Part shown: piece after piece, positions 1 through 6,274 of the stretch
Position numbering within the stretch: position 1 is the first letter of the stretch
Layout: every line of letters begins with the position of its first letter
Source of the DNA: Methanosarcinales archaeon
GTDB lineage: Archaea; Halobacteriota; Methanosarcinia; Methanotrichales; Methanotrichaceae
Length of the DNA: 7,986 nucleotides
Reading direction: 5' to 3'
NCBI GenBank assembly: GCA_013415595.1
Contig: JAAEEW010000195.1
Location: forward strand, 1 to 7,986
The notes under the pieces: generated by a model
Databases searched by the model: none
What the model saw: the letters and a program-made list of their open reading frames with translations, nothing else
What the model was told of the DNA's origin: nothing
Made by a program: the position numbers and the translations under genes

Positions 1-51
1 AACCTGATCTCCAGAGATCAGATCATGGACAAGATAAGGGAGGTGGCCTGA
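1..51 (+). CDS. 3' end of a probable 2-oxoacid:ferredoxin oxidoreductase alpha subunit (partial)
   Basis: Reading from base 1 gives 16 codons ending in TGA at 49-51, with C-terminal residues NLISRDQIMDKIREVA. The gene runs off the left edge, so no domain is visible. Its identity is inferred from context: the stop lies one base before the fused beta/gamma subunit gene, and in methanogen 2-oxoisovalerate:ferredoxin oxidoreductase (VOR) operons the alpha subunit gene (vorB) precedes vorA. A C-terminus of the form 'I-x-x-K-I-R-E' is also common in alpha subunits of this family, but so short a tail is weak evidence. The vorA ribosome binding site lies inside this coding end, so the two genes are probably translated from one mRNA. 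It could be another small subunit if the gene order differs. Confidence 0.5.
   Translation, partial: NLISRDQIMDKIREVA
38..45 (+). promoter_or_regulatory. Ribosome binding site of vorA
   Basis: GGGAGGTG at 38-45 matches the complement of the archaeal 16S rRNA 3' end and ends 7 nt before the ATG at 53. It lies within the last codons of the upstream gene. It is the clearest Shine-Dalgarno sequence placed at a chosen start in the window and supports ATG 53. A second, weaker GGAGGA at 77-82 precedes an in-frame ATG at 92 (residue 14), so an alternative shorter start cannot be fully excluded. Confidence 0.75.
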
Positions 52-52
52 G

Positions 53-1477
53 ATGGCAGCCAGGGAGAAGATAATCGGAGGACACAGGGGAATGTACAGC
101 GAGTTCCCGAGGAAAGGGGGAAGCGCCCCCACCGCCACTCACTACTGTCCGGGTTGCGGCCACGGGATACTGCACAAACTGATAGCCGAGGCCATGGCCG
201 ACCTGGAGATTCAGGACCGGTGCGTGGTCATGAGCCCGGTGGGCTGCGCGGTCTTCGCCTACTACTACCTGGACTGCGGCCACGTCCAGGCGGCCCACGG
301 CCGGGCTCCGGCCATCGCCACCGGCATCTCCCGGGCCGAGGACGACGCCGTCCTCATATCCTACCAGGGTGACGGCGACCTGGCCTCCATCGGCCTGAAC
401 GAGACCATCCAGGCCGCCAACCGGGGGGAGAAGATCGCCGTGTTCTTCGTGAACAACACCGTCTACGGGATGACAGGAGGGCAGATGGCCCCCACCACTC
501 TGGTGGGCGAGGTGACCGCCACCACCCCCCAGGGCCGGGATCCGAGGGATGCCGGCTACCCCATCCACATGTGCGAGATCCTGGACACCCTGAAGGCTCC
601 GGTGTACATCGAGAGGGTATCCCTCTCCGACTCCAAGCACATCCGCAAGGCCCGGCGGGCGGTCAGAAAGGCCCTGGAGATCCAGAAGAACAAGCTGGGC
701 TACACCTTCCTGGAGTTCCTCTCCCCCTGCCCCACCATCCTGAGGATGGACGCCCGGGGCGTGGAGCGGTTCATCAACGAGGATATGGAGAACGAGTTTC
801 CGCTGAAGAGGTTCCGGGACCGGTCTATGGAGGCCACTCCCATTCAGAGACAGGAGAGCGACTTCTCCAGGGAGTCTCTGGACCGGGTATTTGGGATATC
901 CGGGGCTGATTCGGTGGAGGTCAGGAACGACCCCCACTTCCAGACCAGGAGCGTCAAGATCTCCGGCTTTGGCGGCCAGGGAGTACTGAGCATGGGTCTG
1001 GCCCTGGCCCAGGCCGCTTACCGCAGCGGCCGCTTCATATCCTGGTATCCGGACTACGGCCCAGAGCAGAGGGGAGGAACCTCCAACTGCACGGTGGTCA
1101 TCTCCGGAGAGCCCATCGGCTCGCCCGTAGTCTCCGAGCCGGACGTGCTGGTGGCCTTCAACCGCCCCTCCCTGGACAAGTTCGGCACCGAGGTGAAGAA
1201 GGGCGGGCTGGTGCTCTACGAGGCCATGGCCGGCAAGTTCGAGGCCCGGGAAGGGGTGAAGGCCCTGGCCGTCCCGGCCACAGAGATTGCCACCAGCAAG
1301 GGCGTGGAGCAGGCGGTCAACACCGCCATGTTCGGGGCCCTGATGGAGGCCGGAGACCTGGGGCTGCCCAGAGAAGCTTACGGAAACGCCTTCAAGTACA
1401 CCTTTGCCAAGAAGCCCAAGCTGATCCCCCTGAACCTGGAGATCCTGGAAATGGGCGCCAGATCGGTAAAGGAGTAA
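53..1477 (+). CDS. vorA: 2-oxoisovalerate:ferredoxin oxidoreductase, fused beta (ThDP) and gamma subunits
   Basis: This 474-residue protein is a cytoplasmic 2-oxoacid:ferredoxin oxidoreductase component. The family converts a 2-oxoacid plus CoA and oxidised ferredoxin to acyl-CoA, CO2 and reduced ferredoxin. Residues about 1-260 form the thiamine-diphosphate-binding beta part: YCPGCGHG at 31-38, AHGRAPAIATG at 81-91, the ThDP/Mg motif GDGD at 106-109 with NN at 134-135, then YGMTGGQMAPTT at 138-149 and SPCPT at 224-228. After a linker of about 40 residues, residues about 298-474 form the gamma part, with SGFGGQGV at 304-311 and YGPEQRGGTSNC at 335-346. The HGRAPA and YQGDGDL context and the fused beta-gamma arrangement, similar in length to methanogen VorA, favour a branched-chain 2-oxoacid substrate. 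A 2-oxoglutarate enzyme (Kor) is the main alternative. There is no ferredoxin-type CxxCxxC domain here, so the iron-sulfur delta subunit must be encoded elsewhere, probably upstream. The gene starts one base after the preceding stop, in an operon with it. Confidence 0.85.
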   Translation: MAAREKIIGGHRGMYSEFPRKGGSAPTATHYCPGCGHGILHKLIAEAMADLEIQDRCVVMSPVGCAVFAYYYLDCGHVQAAHGRAPAIATGISRAEDDAVLISYQGDGDLASIGLNETIQAANRGEKIAVFFVNNTVYGMTGGQMAPTTLVGEVTATTPQGRDPRDAGYPIHMCEILDTLKAPVYIERVSLSDSKHIRKARRAVRKALEIQKNKLGYTFLEFLSPCPTILRMDARGVERFINEDMENEFPLKRFRDRSMEATPIQRQESDFSRESLDRVFGISGADSVEVRNDPHFQTRSVKISGFGGQGVLSMGLALAQAAYRSGRFISWYPDYGPEQRGGTSNCTVVISGEPIGSPVVSEPDVLVAFNRPSLDKFGTEVKKGGLVLYEAMAGKFEAREGVKALAVPATEIATSKGVEQAVNTAMFGALMEAGDLGLPREAYGNAFKYTFAKKPKLIPLNLEILEMGARSVKE

Positions 1478-1498
1478 TCCCGGGATTGCGCCTTTCCA

Positions 1499-1556
1499 GG
1501 CCAGGACGCCCGGGCCTGCACCCCAGGCCGGGCTTCCCCTGGCCATCTCAATTTTT
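1499..1556 (+). terminator. Nested GC-rich hairpin and T-tract after vorA
   Basis: An outer stem of 7 bp (GGCCAGG 1499-1505 with CCTGGCC 1538-1544) encloses an inner stem (1508-1518 with 1524-1533, 10 bp with one bulged G, 5-nt loop). T5 follows at 1552-1556. It sits 21 nt after the vorA stop and before an independent gene, so it is probably the transcript end of the vor operon. Archaeal termination depends mainly on the T-tract, and five T's is modest, so the hairpin may instead protect the mRNA 3' end. Confidence 0.5.
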
Positions 1557-1667
1557 CGGCGATTATGAGGGGTCACCGGTCAGACAAAAGGACCGGCCAG
1601 GGCCCCGTTATCATGCACACACTCCTTTAAGATACCCGGGCAAGATGGACTGAGCGGCCGGGGCCGC

Positions 1668-1678
1668 AAAAAAGTTAA
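1668..1678 (+). promoter_or_regulatory. Candidate TATA element for the YdjM-like gene
   Basis: AAAAAAGTTAA is the only strongly A/T-rich patch close upstream of the ATG at 1704. Its centre is about 31 nt from the start codon, which would place the transcription start at or a few bases before the ATG. No Shine-Dalgarno sequence lies between, which fits a leaderless or very short leader. A second TATA-like patch, CTTTAAGATA at 1624-1633, would give a leader of about 45-50 nt. Confidence 0.3.
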
Positions 1679-1703
1679 GGCAGGCCGTGCCACCTGCCAG
1701 GAT

Positions 1704-2189
1704 ATGCTGTTCTTCGCCCACCTGGGCCTGACCATGGCCGCCGCCAGCCCCTTCAAGAGGGCCAGCATGGCCTTCGTGGCCCTGGGCTCCATGCTGCCGG
1801 ACATCATAGACAAGCCCCTGGGATACCTGGTCTACGGAACTCCGGCCATGGGCCGCACGGTGGCCCACACCCTGCTCTTCCTGCTGATTCTGGCCATGCT
1901 GAGCTACGGGCTCAACAGCAACCGCCTGGGCTCGCTCTCCGGCGGAGTGATGGCCCACCTGACGTTGGACAGCATCTGGCAAACGCCCATCATTTTCCTG
2001 TGGCCCCTTCTGGGGCCTTTCCCCGCAGACGGATACATGAGCGTCACCGGCTACATCGAAACGTTGCTGAGAGGCCTGGAAAATCCCTACATCCTGATTC
2101 CGGAGGTCCTGGGATTCCTCCTGCTAATTCCGCTCCTGGCCCCCAGGCTGAAGAAGGTGCAAAAGATCTTCTCCCAGATCGGCTCCTAG
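1704..2189 (+). CDS. YdjM/DUF457-type small membrane protein (putative metal-dependent hydrolase)
   Basis: This 161-residue integral membrane protein fits the YdjM/DUF457 family, annotated as membrane-bound metal-dependent hydrolases although no substrate is established. Family-like polar residues sit in or beside hydrophobic segments: H6 near the N-terminus, GSMLPDIIDKP at 28-38, RTVAHTLLF at 51-59 and HLTLD at 85-89. Together these His and Asp residues could bind a metal; that is inference. Hydrophobic stretches lie at about 2-15, 52-70, 78-104 and 129-147, and a basic tail (RLKKVQK) follows, probably cytoplasmic. ATG 1704 is chosen because the N-terminal 'MLFFAHLGLT' looks like the family start and no ATG, GTG or TTG occurs in frame for about 100 nt upstream. 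There is no obvious ribosome binding site. It stands alone between the vor operon and the GNAT gene, so context says little about its role. The family's association with LexA comes from E. coli and should not be carried over to an archaeon. Confidence 0.75.
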   Translation: MLFFAHLGLTMAAASPFKRASMAFVALGSMLPDIIDKPLGYLVYGTPAMGRTVAHTLLFLLILAMLSYGLNSNRLGSLSGGVMAHLTLDSIWQTPIIFLWPLLGPFPADGYMSVTGYIETLLRGLENPYILIPEVLGFLLLIPLLAPRLKKVQKIFSQIGS

Positions 2190-2202
2190 CGTTGGGGGTC
2201 CT

Positions 2203-2254
2203 GAATCTGGATTTGAGAGAGCCGAATCCGACGAAATCCGCAGAAATCTGATTC
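2203..2254 (+). terminator. Candidate imperfect hairpin after the YdjM-like gene
   Basis: GAATC (2203-2207) and GATTT (2210-2214) can pair with GATTC (2250-2254) and AAATC (2244-2248), giving 10 bp with a small internal loop and a 29-nt terminal loop. It begins 14 nt after the stop codon. No T-tract follows, so a transcript-end role is only a guess; it may equally reflect the local cluster of GAATC/GAAATC repeats. Confidence 0.25.
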
Positions 2255-2356
2255 ATCACAGAGGCGACTTACTCCCATTTATCGGGTCGAATCGGGAGAG
2301 CAGGCATCTCCCCCCCGCTCCGGCCAGTCCGTATTCGAGAGACGACCGCCAGCTTG

Positions 2357-2911
2357 ATGGACCGGCATGGTCTACCCAGGGCCTATATGCCAGTCATGCC
2401 AGCAATGCCTCCCACGCCCGCCATGCCAGTCGACCTGGAGGAGCTATGCCCGAGTCACCGCCAGCCGGTGATGGACATCTTCAACTACTACGTGCAGAAC
2501 AGCCAGGCGGCTTTTCCGGATAAGCCCCTGCCCGGCCCCTTCTTCGACCGGCTGCTGGAGATGACCCGGGGCTATCCGGCGGTGGTGGCAAAGGACGGCT
2601 CCAGGGTGGTGGGATTTGCCTTCCTGCACCCCTTTCACTTCGCAGGCACCCTGAGGAGGACGGCGGAGATAAGCTACTTCCTGATGCCCGAGGCCTCCGG
2701 CAAGGGCATTGGGACCATGATTCTAAACCGGTTCGTGGAGCAGGCCATAGCCCAGGGGATAGACAGCATCCTGGCCACCATCTCCTCCCTCAACCCGGAG
2801 AGCATCGAGTTTCACCGGAAGAACGGATTTCAGGAGTGCGGACGGCTCTGCCGGGCAGGCAGGAAGGGCGGAGAGGACTATGACATAGTGTGGATGCAGA
2901 GAATGCTGTGA
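2357..2911 (+). CDS. GNAT family N-acetyltransferase
   Basis: This is a GNAT-fold acetyltransferase, predicted to move an acetyl group from acetyl-CoA to an amine; the substrate is unknown. Numbering from ATG 2357 (184 residues), the acetyl-CoA pyrophosphate-binding loop is EASGKGIG at about 112-119, preceded by the strand AEISYFLMP and followed by the helix TMILNRFVEQA. The later part carries SSLNPESIEFHRKNGF at about 143-158, where Asn, Ser and Gly-Phe are typical of the acetyl-CoA site. The Q/R usually leading the QxxGxG loop is Glu here. The pattern resembles phosphinothricin-acetyltransferase-like members, but such names rarely predict substrate. The start is uncertain: TTG 2354 directly precedes ATG 2357, and further in-frame ATGs lie at 2387, 2396, 2405 and 2423. 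The recognisable domain begins at MPVDLEEL (ATG 2423), which would give about 162 residues, a usual size for the family, and a TATATG patch lies about 37 nt before it. The extra N-terminus is Met/Pro-rich and may not be translated. It converges with mscS. Confidence 0.8.
   Translation: MDRHGLPRAYMPVMPAMPPTPAMPVDLEELCPSHRQPVMDIFNYYVQNSQAAFPDKPLPGPFFDRLLEMTRGYPAVVAKDGSRVVGFAFLHPFHFAGTLRRTAEISYFLMPEASGKGIGTMILNRFVEQAIAQGIDSILATISSLNPESIEFHRKNGFQECGRLCRAGRKGGEDYDIVWMQRML
2383..2390 (+). promoter_or_regulatory. Candidate TATA element if the GNAT gene starts at 2423
   Basis: CTATATGC lies inside the longest reading frame, about 37 nt before ATG 2423. If used, transcription would begin around 2410-2415 with a leader of roughly 10 nt. 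This would exclude the Met/Pro-rich N-terminus from the protein. The alternative is CATTTATC at 2276-2283, which would give a leader of about 50 nt to ATG 2357. Confidence 0.25.
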
Positions 2912-3014
2912 CCTGGAGGACCTTTCCGCCTTGAAACCTCAGATGGTTGATAATTGATCGGGCATGAACAGCGATTGTGAAGGAACGCGAACGAGTTGGG
3001 AAGTGATGGAGGAG

Positions 3015-3058
3015 AAAAAAGATCAGGGAGGAAGTGATCGGCTGATCACTTCTCCTCC
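3015..3058 (-). terminator. Terminator hairpin and T6 tract of the mscS gene
   Basis: On the - strand, arm 3058-3044 pairs with arm 3039-3027: nine perfect base pairs (GAAGTGATC with GATCACTTC) around a 4-nt loop, then a 2-nt bulge and four more GC-rich pairs. The transcript continues for six bases and reaches T6 (the complement of A6 at 3015-3020). The stem includes the last codons and the TGA stop of mscS. This layout is what an intrinsic-type terminator looks like. It lies between two convergent genes, but on the + strand no T-tract follows, so it would serve only mscS. Confidence 0.65.
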
Positions 3059-4137
3059 TCCAGGTATATGGTTCGGGACGGGAAGGCTATCTCCACGCCC
3101 AGACCCTCCAGGAGCTGCATGATCTTCAGATTCAGCTCCTCCCGCACGGTCAAAAAGGCGTCCCAGGCCGTGGTAACGGTGAAGCAGTAGACGAATACGT
3201 CCAGGGATGAGGCCCCGAACTCGGTGAAGTGGACCATGTAGAAGTCGTGGTCGAAACGGGGGTCTTCCTCGATCAGCTTCTTTATTCCCTGGACCACCTG
3301 CACCATCTGCTCCCGGGTGGTCCGGTAAGAGACGCCCAGGGTGAAGTTTATCCTGCGCTTCTGCATCCTGGTGAAATTGGTGATGTCCGATTTGATGAAA
3401 ATGCTGTTGGGCACTGTCACCAGGGCCTGATCGAACCTTCTTATGCGCGTGGAGCGCAAACCCACGTACTCCACCGTTCCCTCAACATCGCCCACCTTTA
3501 TCCAGTCGCCCAATCCGAAGGCCCGGTCGCTGAAGACGGTCACGGACCCGAAAAGGTTGCTCACCGTCTCCTGAGCGGCCAGGGCCATGGCCAGACCGCC
3601 TATTCCGACGCCGGCCAGAAGGGAGGAGACGTTCCACCCCAGGTTCTGCATGACGGAAAGAACGGTCAGGGTGACCACCACCACCTTCAGGCTCTTGATC
3701 AGCAGGGGCACCATCTGCTCGTCGAGCCTGGTCTCCGTCTTCATGGTGGCCCGGGCCAGGTAGTGGCCCAGAACGTCTATGATATTCAGAACCAGCAAAA
3801 GCAGCACCAGGGCAAAGACCAGAACGAAGATGGACCTGACGATCGCCGTGACATCGAAGATCCCCAGCCGATCAGGAAGGTGCAGGGATCCTATGGCCAG
3901 GTAAGCGCCCATGGCCAGGATGAAGTAGCCCAGGGGAGCCTTGAACGTCTTCAGGATCAGGTCGTCCAGGTCGGTCCTGGTCCTGGCGGCCAGCAGGAGA
4001 AGCTTCTTTTCGAAGATGTAAAGGGCCAGCTTGCGGGCGGCTAAGGTCAGAAAGATTATGAGAAAGAAGATGATCAGGTTTATGGCGGAGATGTGAAATG
4101 AGTACTGGGATAAGAGGTCAGCAACGTTTTGGAACAT
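3046..4137 (-). CDS. MscS/YnaI-type mechanosensitive ion channel
   Basis: This 363-residue membrane channel belongs to the MscS family, which opens under membrane tension and releases solutes during hypo-osmotic shock. Hydrophobic segments lie at about 18-40, 67-84, 98-122 and 148-165, followed by the Gly/Ala-rich pore helix GVGIGGLAMALAAQ at 176-189 and its continuation to about 202. The cytoplasmic beta domain follows, with FGLGDWIKVGDVEGTVEYVG at 207-226, LRSTRIR at 227-233 and VTVPNS at 240-245. The C-terminal alpha/beta part runs to about 358 and ends in EEEK. Five membrane segments and this length resemble E. coli YnaI (343 residues) more than the three-helix MscS. ATG 4137 is the only good start; no Shine-Dalgarno sequence is well placed. 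TACTAATAG on the - strand about 29 nt upstream would suit a nearly leaderless mRNA, and a stronger A/T patch at 4205-4222 would give a leader of about 50 nt. It appears to be a single-gene transcript. Confidence 0.9.
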   Translation of the reverse strand: MFQNVADLLSQYSFHISAINLIIFFLIIFLTLAARKLALYIFEKKLLLLAARTRTDLDDLILKTFKAPLGYFILAMGAYLAIGSLHLPDRLGIFDVTAIVRSIFVLVFALVLLLLVLNIIDVLGHYLARATMKTETRLDEQMVPLLIKSLKVVVVTLTVLSVMQNLGWNVSSLLAGVGIGGLAMALAAQETVSNLFGSVTVFSDRAFGLGDWIKVGDVEGTVEYVGLRSTRIRRFDQALVTVPNSIFIKSDITNFTRMQKRRINFTLGVSYRTTREQMVQVVQGIKKLIEEDPRFDHDFYMVHFTEFGASSLDVFVYCFTVTTAWDAFLTVREELNLKIMQLLEGLGVEIAFPSRTIYLEEEK

Positions 4138-4161
4138 GGCTTTAATTTTCTTCCCAGCAGA

Positions 4162-4170
4162 CTATTAGTA
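4162..4170 (-). promoter_or_regulatory. Candidate TATA element for mscS
   Basis: TACTAATAG on the - strand is centred about 29 nt before the mscS ATG, placing a transcription start within a few bases of the codon. A second candidate is the longer A/T tract TTAAAAAATAAG on the - strand at about 4211-4222, which would start transcription near 4190. The two cannot be ranked from sequence alone. Confidence 0.3.
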
Positions 4171-4279
4171 GGTTACTGAAAAGGCCTGAGGGCAGCCAAC
4201 TGTATTATCTTATTTTTTAAGTAAGCCGGCCCCATCTGACCTGTTTATCAGCTCTACGCCAGCTTCATGCCAGCCAGCT

Positions 4280-6235
4280 TCACCCCACCATCACCCTCCC
4301 TTCCAGCTTGCGGATGGTATCCCGGAGCTGGATGGCCCGCTCGAACTCCAGCCGGTCCGCAGCCGCCATCATCTCCGACTCCAGCTCCACGATCACGTTT
4401 GGTATTTCCGACCGGGGGATGTGACGGGTGTCGGTGATGTCCACCACCTTCTCTCTGATGGGCTTCCTGATGGTCTGTGGGACTATGCCGTGCTCCTGGT
4501 TGTAAGCCATCTGAATGGAGCGCCTGCGCTTTGTCTGCCTGACCGCCTCCTGGATGGAGCCGGTCATGTTGTCGGCGTAAAGAACCACCCGGGATCCGGC
4601 ATTCCGGGAGGCCCGGCCGATGATCTGGATCAGGCTGCGGGCGTCTCGCAAGAATCCCTCCTTGTCCGCGTCCAGGATGCCGATGAAGCCCACCTCCGGG
4701 ATGTCCAGCCCCTCCCGCAGCAGGTTGATCCCCACCAGCACGTCGAACTTGCCCAGCCGCAGCTCCCGGATGATCTCCGTTCGCTCGATGGTCTGGATGT
4801 CGGAATGCAGGTAGCGGGCCTTGACCCCCTTCTGGCTCAGGTAGTCGGTCAGCTCCTCGGCCAGCTTCTTGGTGAGGGTGGTCACCAGGGCCCGCTCCCC
4901 CCGCTCGATGACCTTCTCCATCTCCCGCATCACGTCGGCCACCTGGCCCTCGATGGGCCGGATCTCCACCTCGGGGTCCAGCAGTCCGGTGGGGCGGATG
5001 ATCTGCTCCACGATGCCGGCTGAGCGCTCCATCTCGTAGTCCCCGGGGGTGGCGGAGACGAAGATGGCCTGTCTCATGTACTTCTCGAACTCCTCGAAGC
5101 GCAGGGGGCGGTTGTCGTAGGCGCTGGGCAGGCGGAAGCCATAGTCCACCAGGCTCTTCTTCCGGGAGCGGTCCCCGTTGTGCATGCCGTGGATCTGGGG
5201 GAGGGTCTGGTGGCTCTCGTCGATGACCAGGAGGAAGTCCTCCGGGAAATAGTCCAGCAGGCAGTAGGGCTTCTCCCCGGGCTGGCGGTGGTCGAAGTGG
5301 CGGGAGTAGTTCTCAATCCCCTTGCAGCTCCCGGTCTCCTGGATCATCTCCATGTCGTGAAGGGTCCGCTGCTTCAGGCGGTGGGCCTCGATCATGCCCA
5401 GCTCCGGCAGCCTGTGGTCCAGCTCCTTCAGGATGGTCTGGATGGCGCTCTTCTGCTCCTCCTCCGGGATCACGTAGTGCCGGGCCGGGTAGACGAAGAA
5501 GTAGTCCATGTCCTCTCTTCGCTGACCGGTCTGCTTGTCGATCTCGGATATGCGCTCCACCTGGTCCCCGAAGAGCTCGATCCTGATGATATCGTTGAAG
5601 TAGCCGGGAATCAGGTCCACGGTGTCCCCCTTCACCCGGAATTTGCCGGGCATCAGCTCCAGGTCGCTTCGCTCGTAGAGGATGTCCACCAGCCGGCCCA
5701 GGATCTCCCATCTGCTGATGCGGTCGCCTACTTTCAGCTCAAATCCCATCTTCTGGAAGTTCTCGGGGTTGCCCAGGCCGTAGATGCAGGAGACTGAAGC
5801 CACGATTATGACGTCACTCCTGGACATCAGTGAGGCGGTCGCCGCCAGCCTCATCTGCTCGATCTTGGGGTTGATGTGGGCGTCCTTCTCGATGTACTGG
5901 TCCCTGGAGGGGATGTAGGACTCGGGCTGGTAGTAGTCGTAGTATGATACGAAGTACTCCACCCGGTTGTGGGGAAAGAACTCCCTGAACTCGTTGTAGA
6001 GTTGGGCGGCCAGGGTCTTGTTGTGGGCGATGACCAGGGTGGGCTTCTGGACGCTGGCGATGACGTTGGCCACGGTGTAGGTCTTTCCCGAGCCGGTGAC
6101 GCCCAGCAGGGTCTGGAACCGCTGGCCGGCCTGCAGGCCAGAGATCAGCTCCTCTATGGCCTGGGGCTGGGAGCCCCGGGGGGCGAAGTCGGAGACCAGC
6201 TCAAAGCGGTGAGGGGATGATATATTGGAAGACAT
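4280..6235 (-). CDS. uvrB: UvrABC excinuclease subunit B
   Basis: UvrB is the damage-verifying subunit of nucleotide excision repair: UvrA loads it at a lesion, it clamps one strand with its beta-hairpin using ATP, then recruits UvrC for the two incisions. This 651-residue copy is full length for the family (about 650-675). Visible parts in order: Walker A GVTGSGKT at 45-52; the beta-hairpin YFVSYYDYYQPESYIP at 94-109, with its aromatic residues intact; the DEAD-type box DESH at 339-342; SATPGDYE at 394-401; motif V VGINLLREGLDIPEV at 501-515; motif VI QIIGRASRN at 537-545; and the C-terminal UVR domain at about 616-645, which binds the matching segment of UvrC. No key residue appears lost. 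The N-terminus carries about nine residues (MSSNISSPH) before the usual 'RFELVSDFAP' beginning; ATG 6235 is kept because no later ATG precedes the conserved start. No Shine-Dalgarno sequence is seen; a TATA-like TTTTAT lies about 36 nt upstream. It follows uvrC by 131 nt on the same strand; uvrA is not in the window. Confidence 0.97.
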   Translation of the reverse strand: MSSNISSPHRFELVSDFAPRGSQPQAIEELISGLQAGQRFQTLLGVTGSGKTYTVANVIASVQKPTLVIAHNKTLAAQLYNEFREFFPHNRVEYFVSYYDYYQPESYIPSRDQYIEKDAHINPKIEQMRLAATASLMSRSDVIIVASVSCIYGLGNPENFQKMGFELKVGDRISRWEILGRLVDILYERSDLELMPGKFRVKGDTVDLIPGYFNDIIRIELFGDQVERISEIDKQTGQRREDMDYFFVYPARHYVIPEEEQKSAIQTILKELDHRLPELGMIEAHRLKQRTLHDMEMIQETGSCKGIENYSRHFDHRQPGEKPYCLLDYFPEDFLLVIDESHQTLPQIHGMHNGDRSRKKSLVDYGFRLPSAYDNRPLRFEEFEKYMRQAIFVSATPGDYEMERSAGIVEQIIRPTGLLDPEVEIRPIEGQVADVMREMEKVIERGERALVTTLTKKLAEELTDYLSQKGVKARYLHSDIQTIERTEIIRELRLGKFDVLVGINLLREGLDIPEVGFIGILDADKEGFLRDARSLIQIIGRASRNAGSRVVLYADNMTGSIQEAVRQTKRRRSIQMAYNQEHGIVPQTIRKPIREKVVDITDTRHIPRSEIPNVIVELESEMMAAADRLEFERAIQLRDTIRKLEGRVMVG

Positions 6236-6268
6236 ATTTTAACTGGCCAAGAGAGGGCATCCTAAGGG

Positions 6269-6274
6269 ATAAAA
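6269..6274 (-). promoter_or_regulatory. Candidate TATA element for uvrB
   Basis: TTTTAT on the - strand is centred about 36 nt before the uvrB ATG, which would leave a leader of roughly 10 nt. Together with the 131-nt gap after uvrC and the lack of a ribosome binding site, it suggests uvrB can be transcribed on its own. The motif is short and could be chance. Confidence 0.3.

Noticed and set aside
23..1576. A 517-codon open frame on the - strand covering all of vorA.
   Set aside because: It is antisense to a gene with unmistakable conserved motifs. Its translation is rich in Gly, Leu, Val, His and Gln with no recognisable domain, as expected when GC-rich codons are read backwards.
1580..1982. 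Two - strand frames of 77 and 123 codons over the vorA 3' intergenic region and the YdjM-like gene.
   Set aside because: They overlap the start of a better-supported + strand gene and show no recognisable domain or ribosome binding site.
3229..4044. A 271-codon open frame on the + strand opposite mscS.
   Set aside because: Gln/His/Gly-rich translation with no domain. The - strand frame encodes a clear MscS-family channel.
4240..4280. Direct repeat of AGCTTCA (4261 and 4276) just after the uvrB stop as a possible regulatory or attachment site.
   Set aside because: There are only two short copies 15 nt apart, with no flanking integrase, tRNA or inverted structure.
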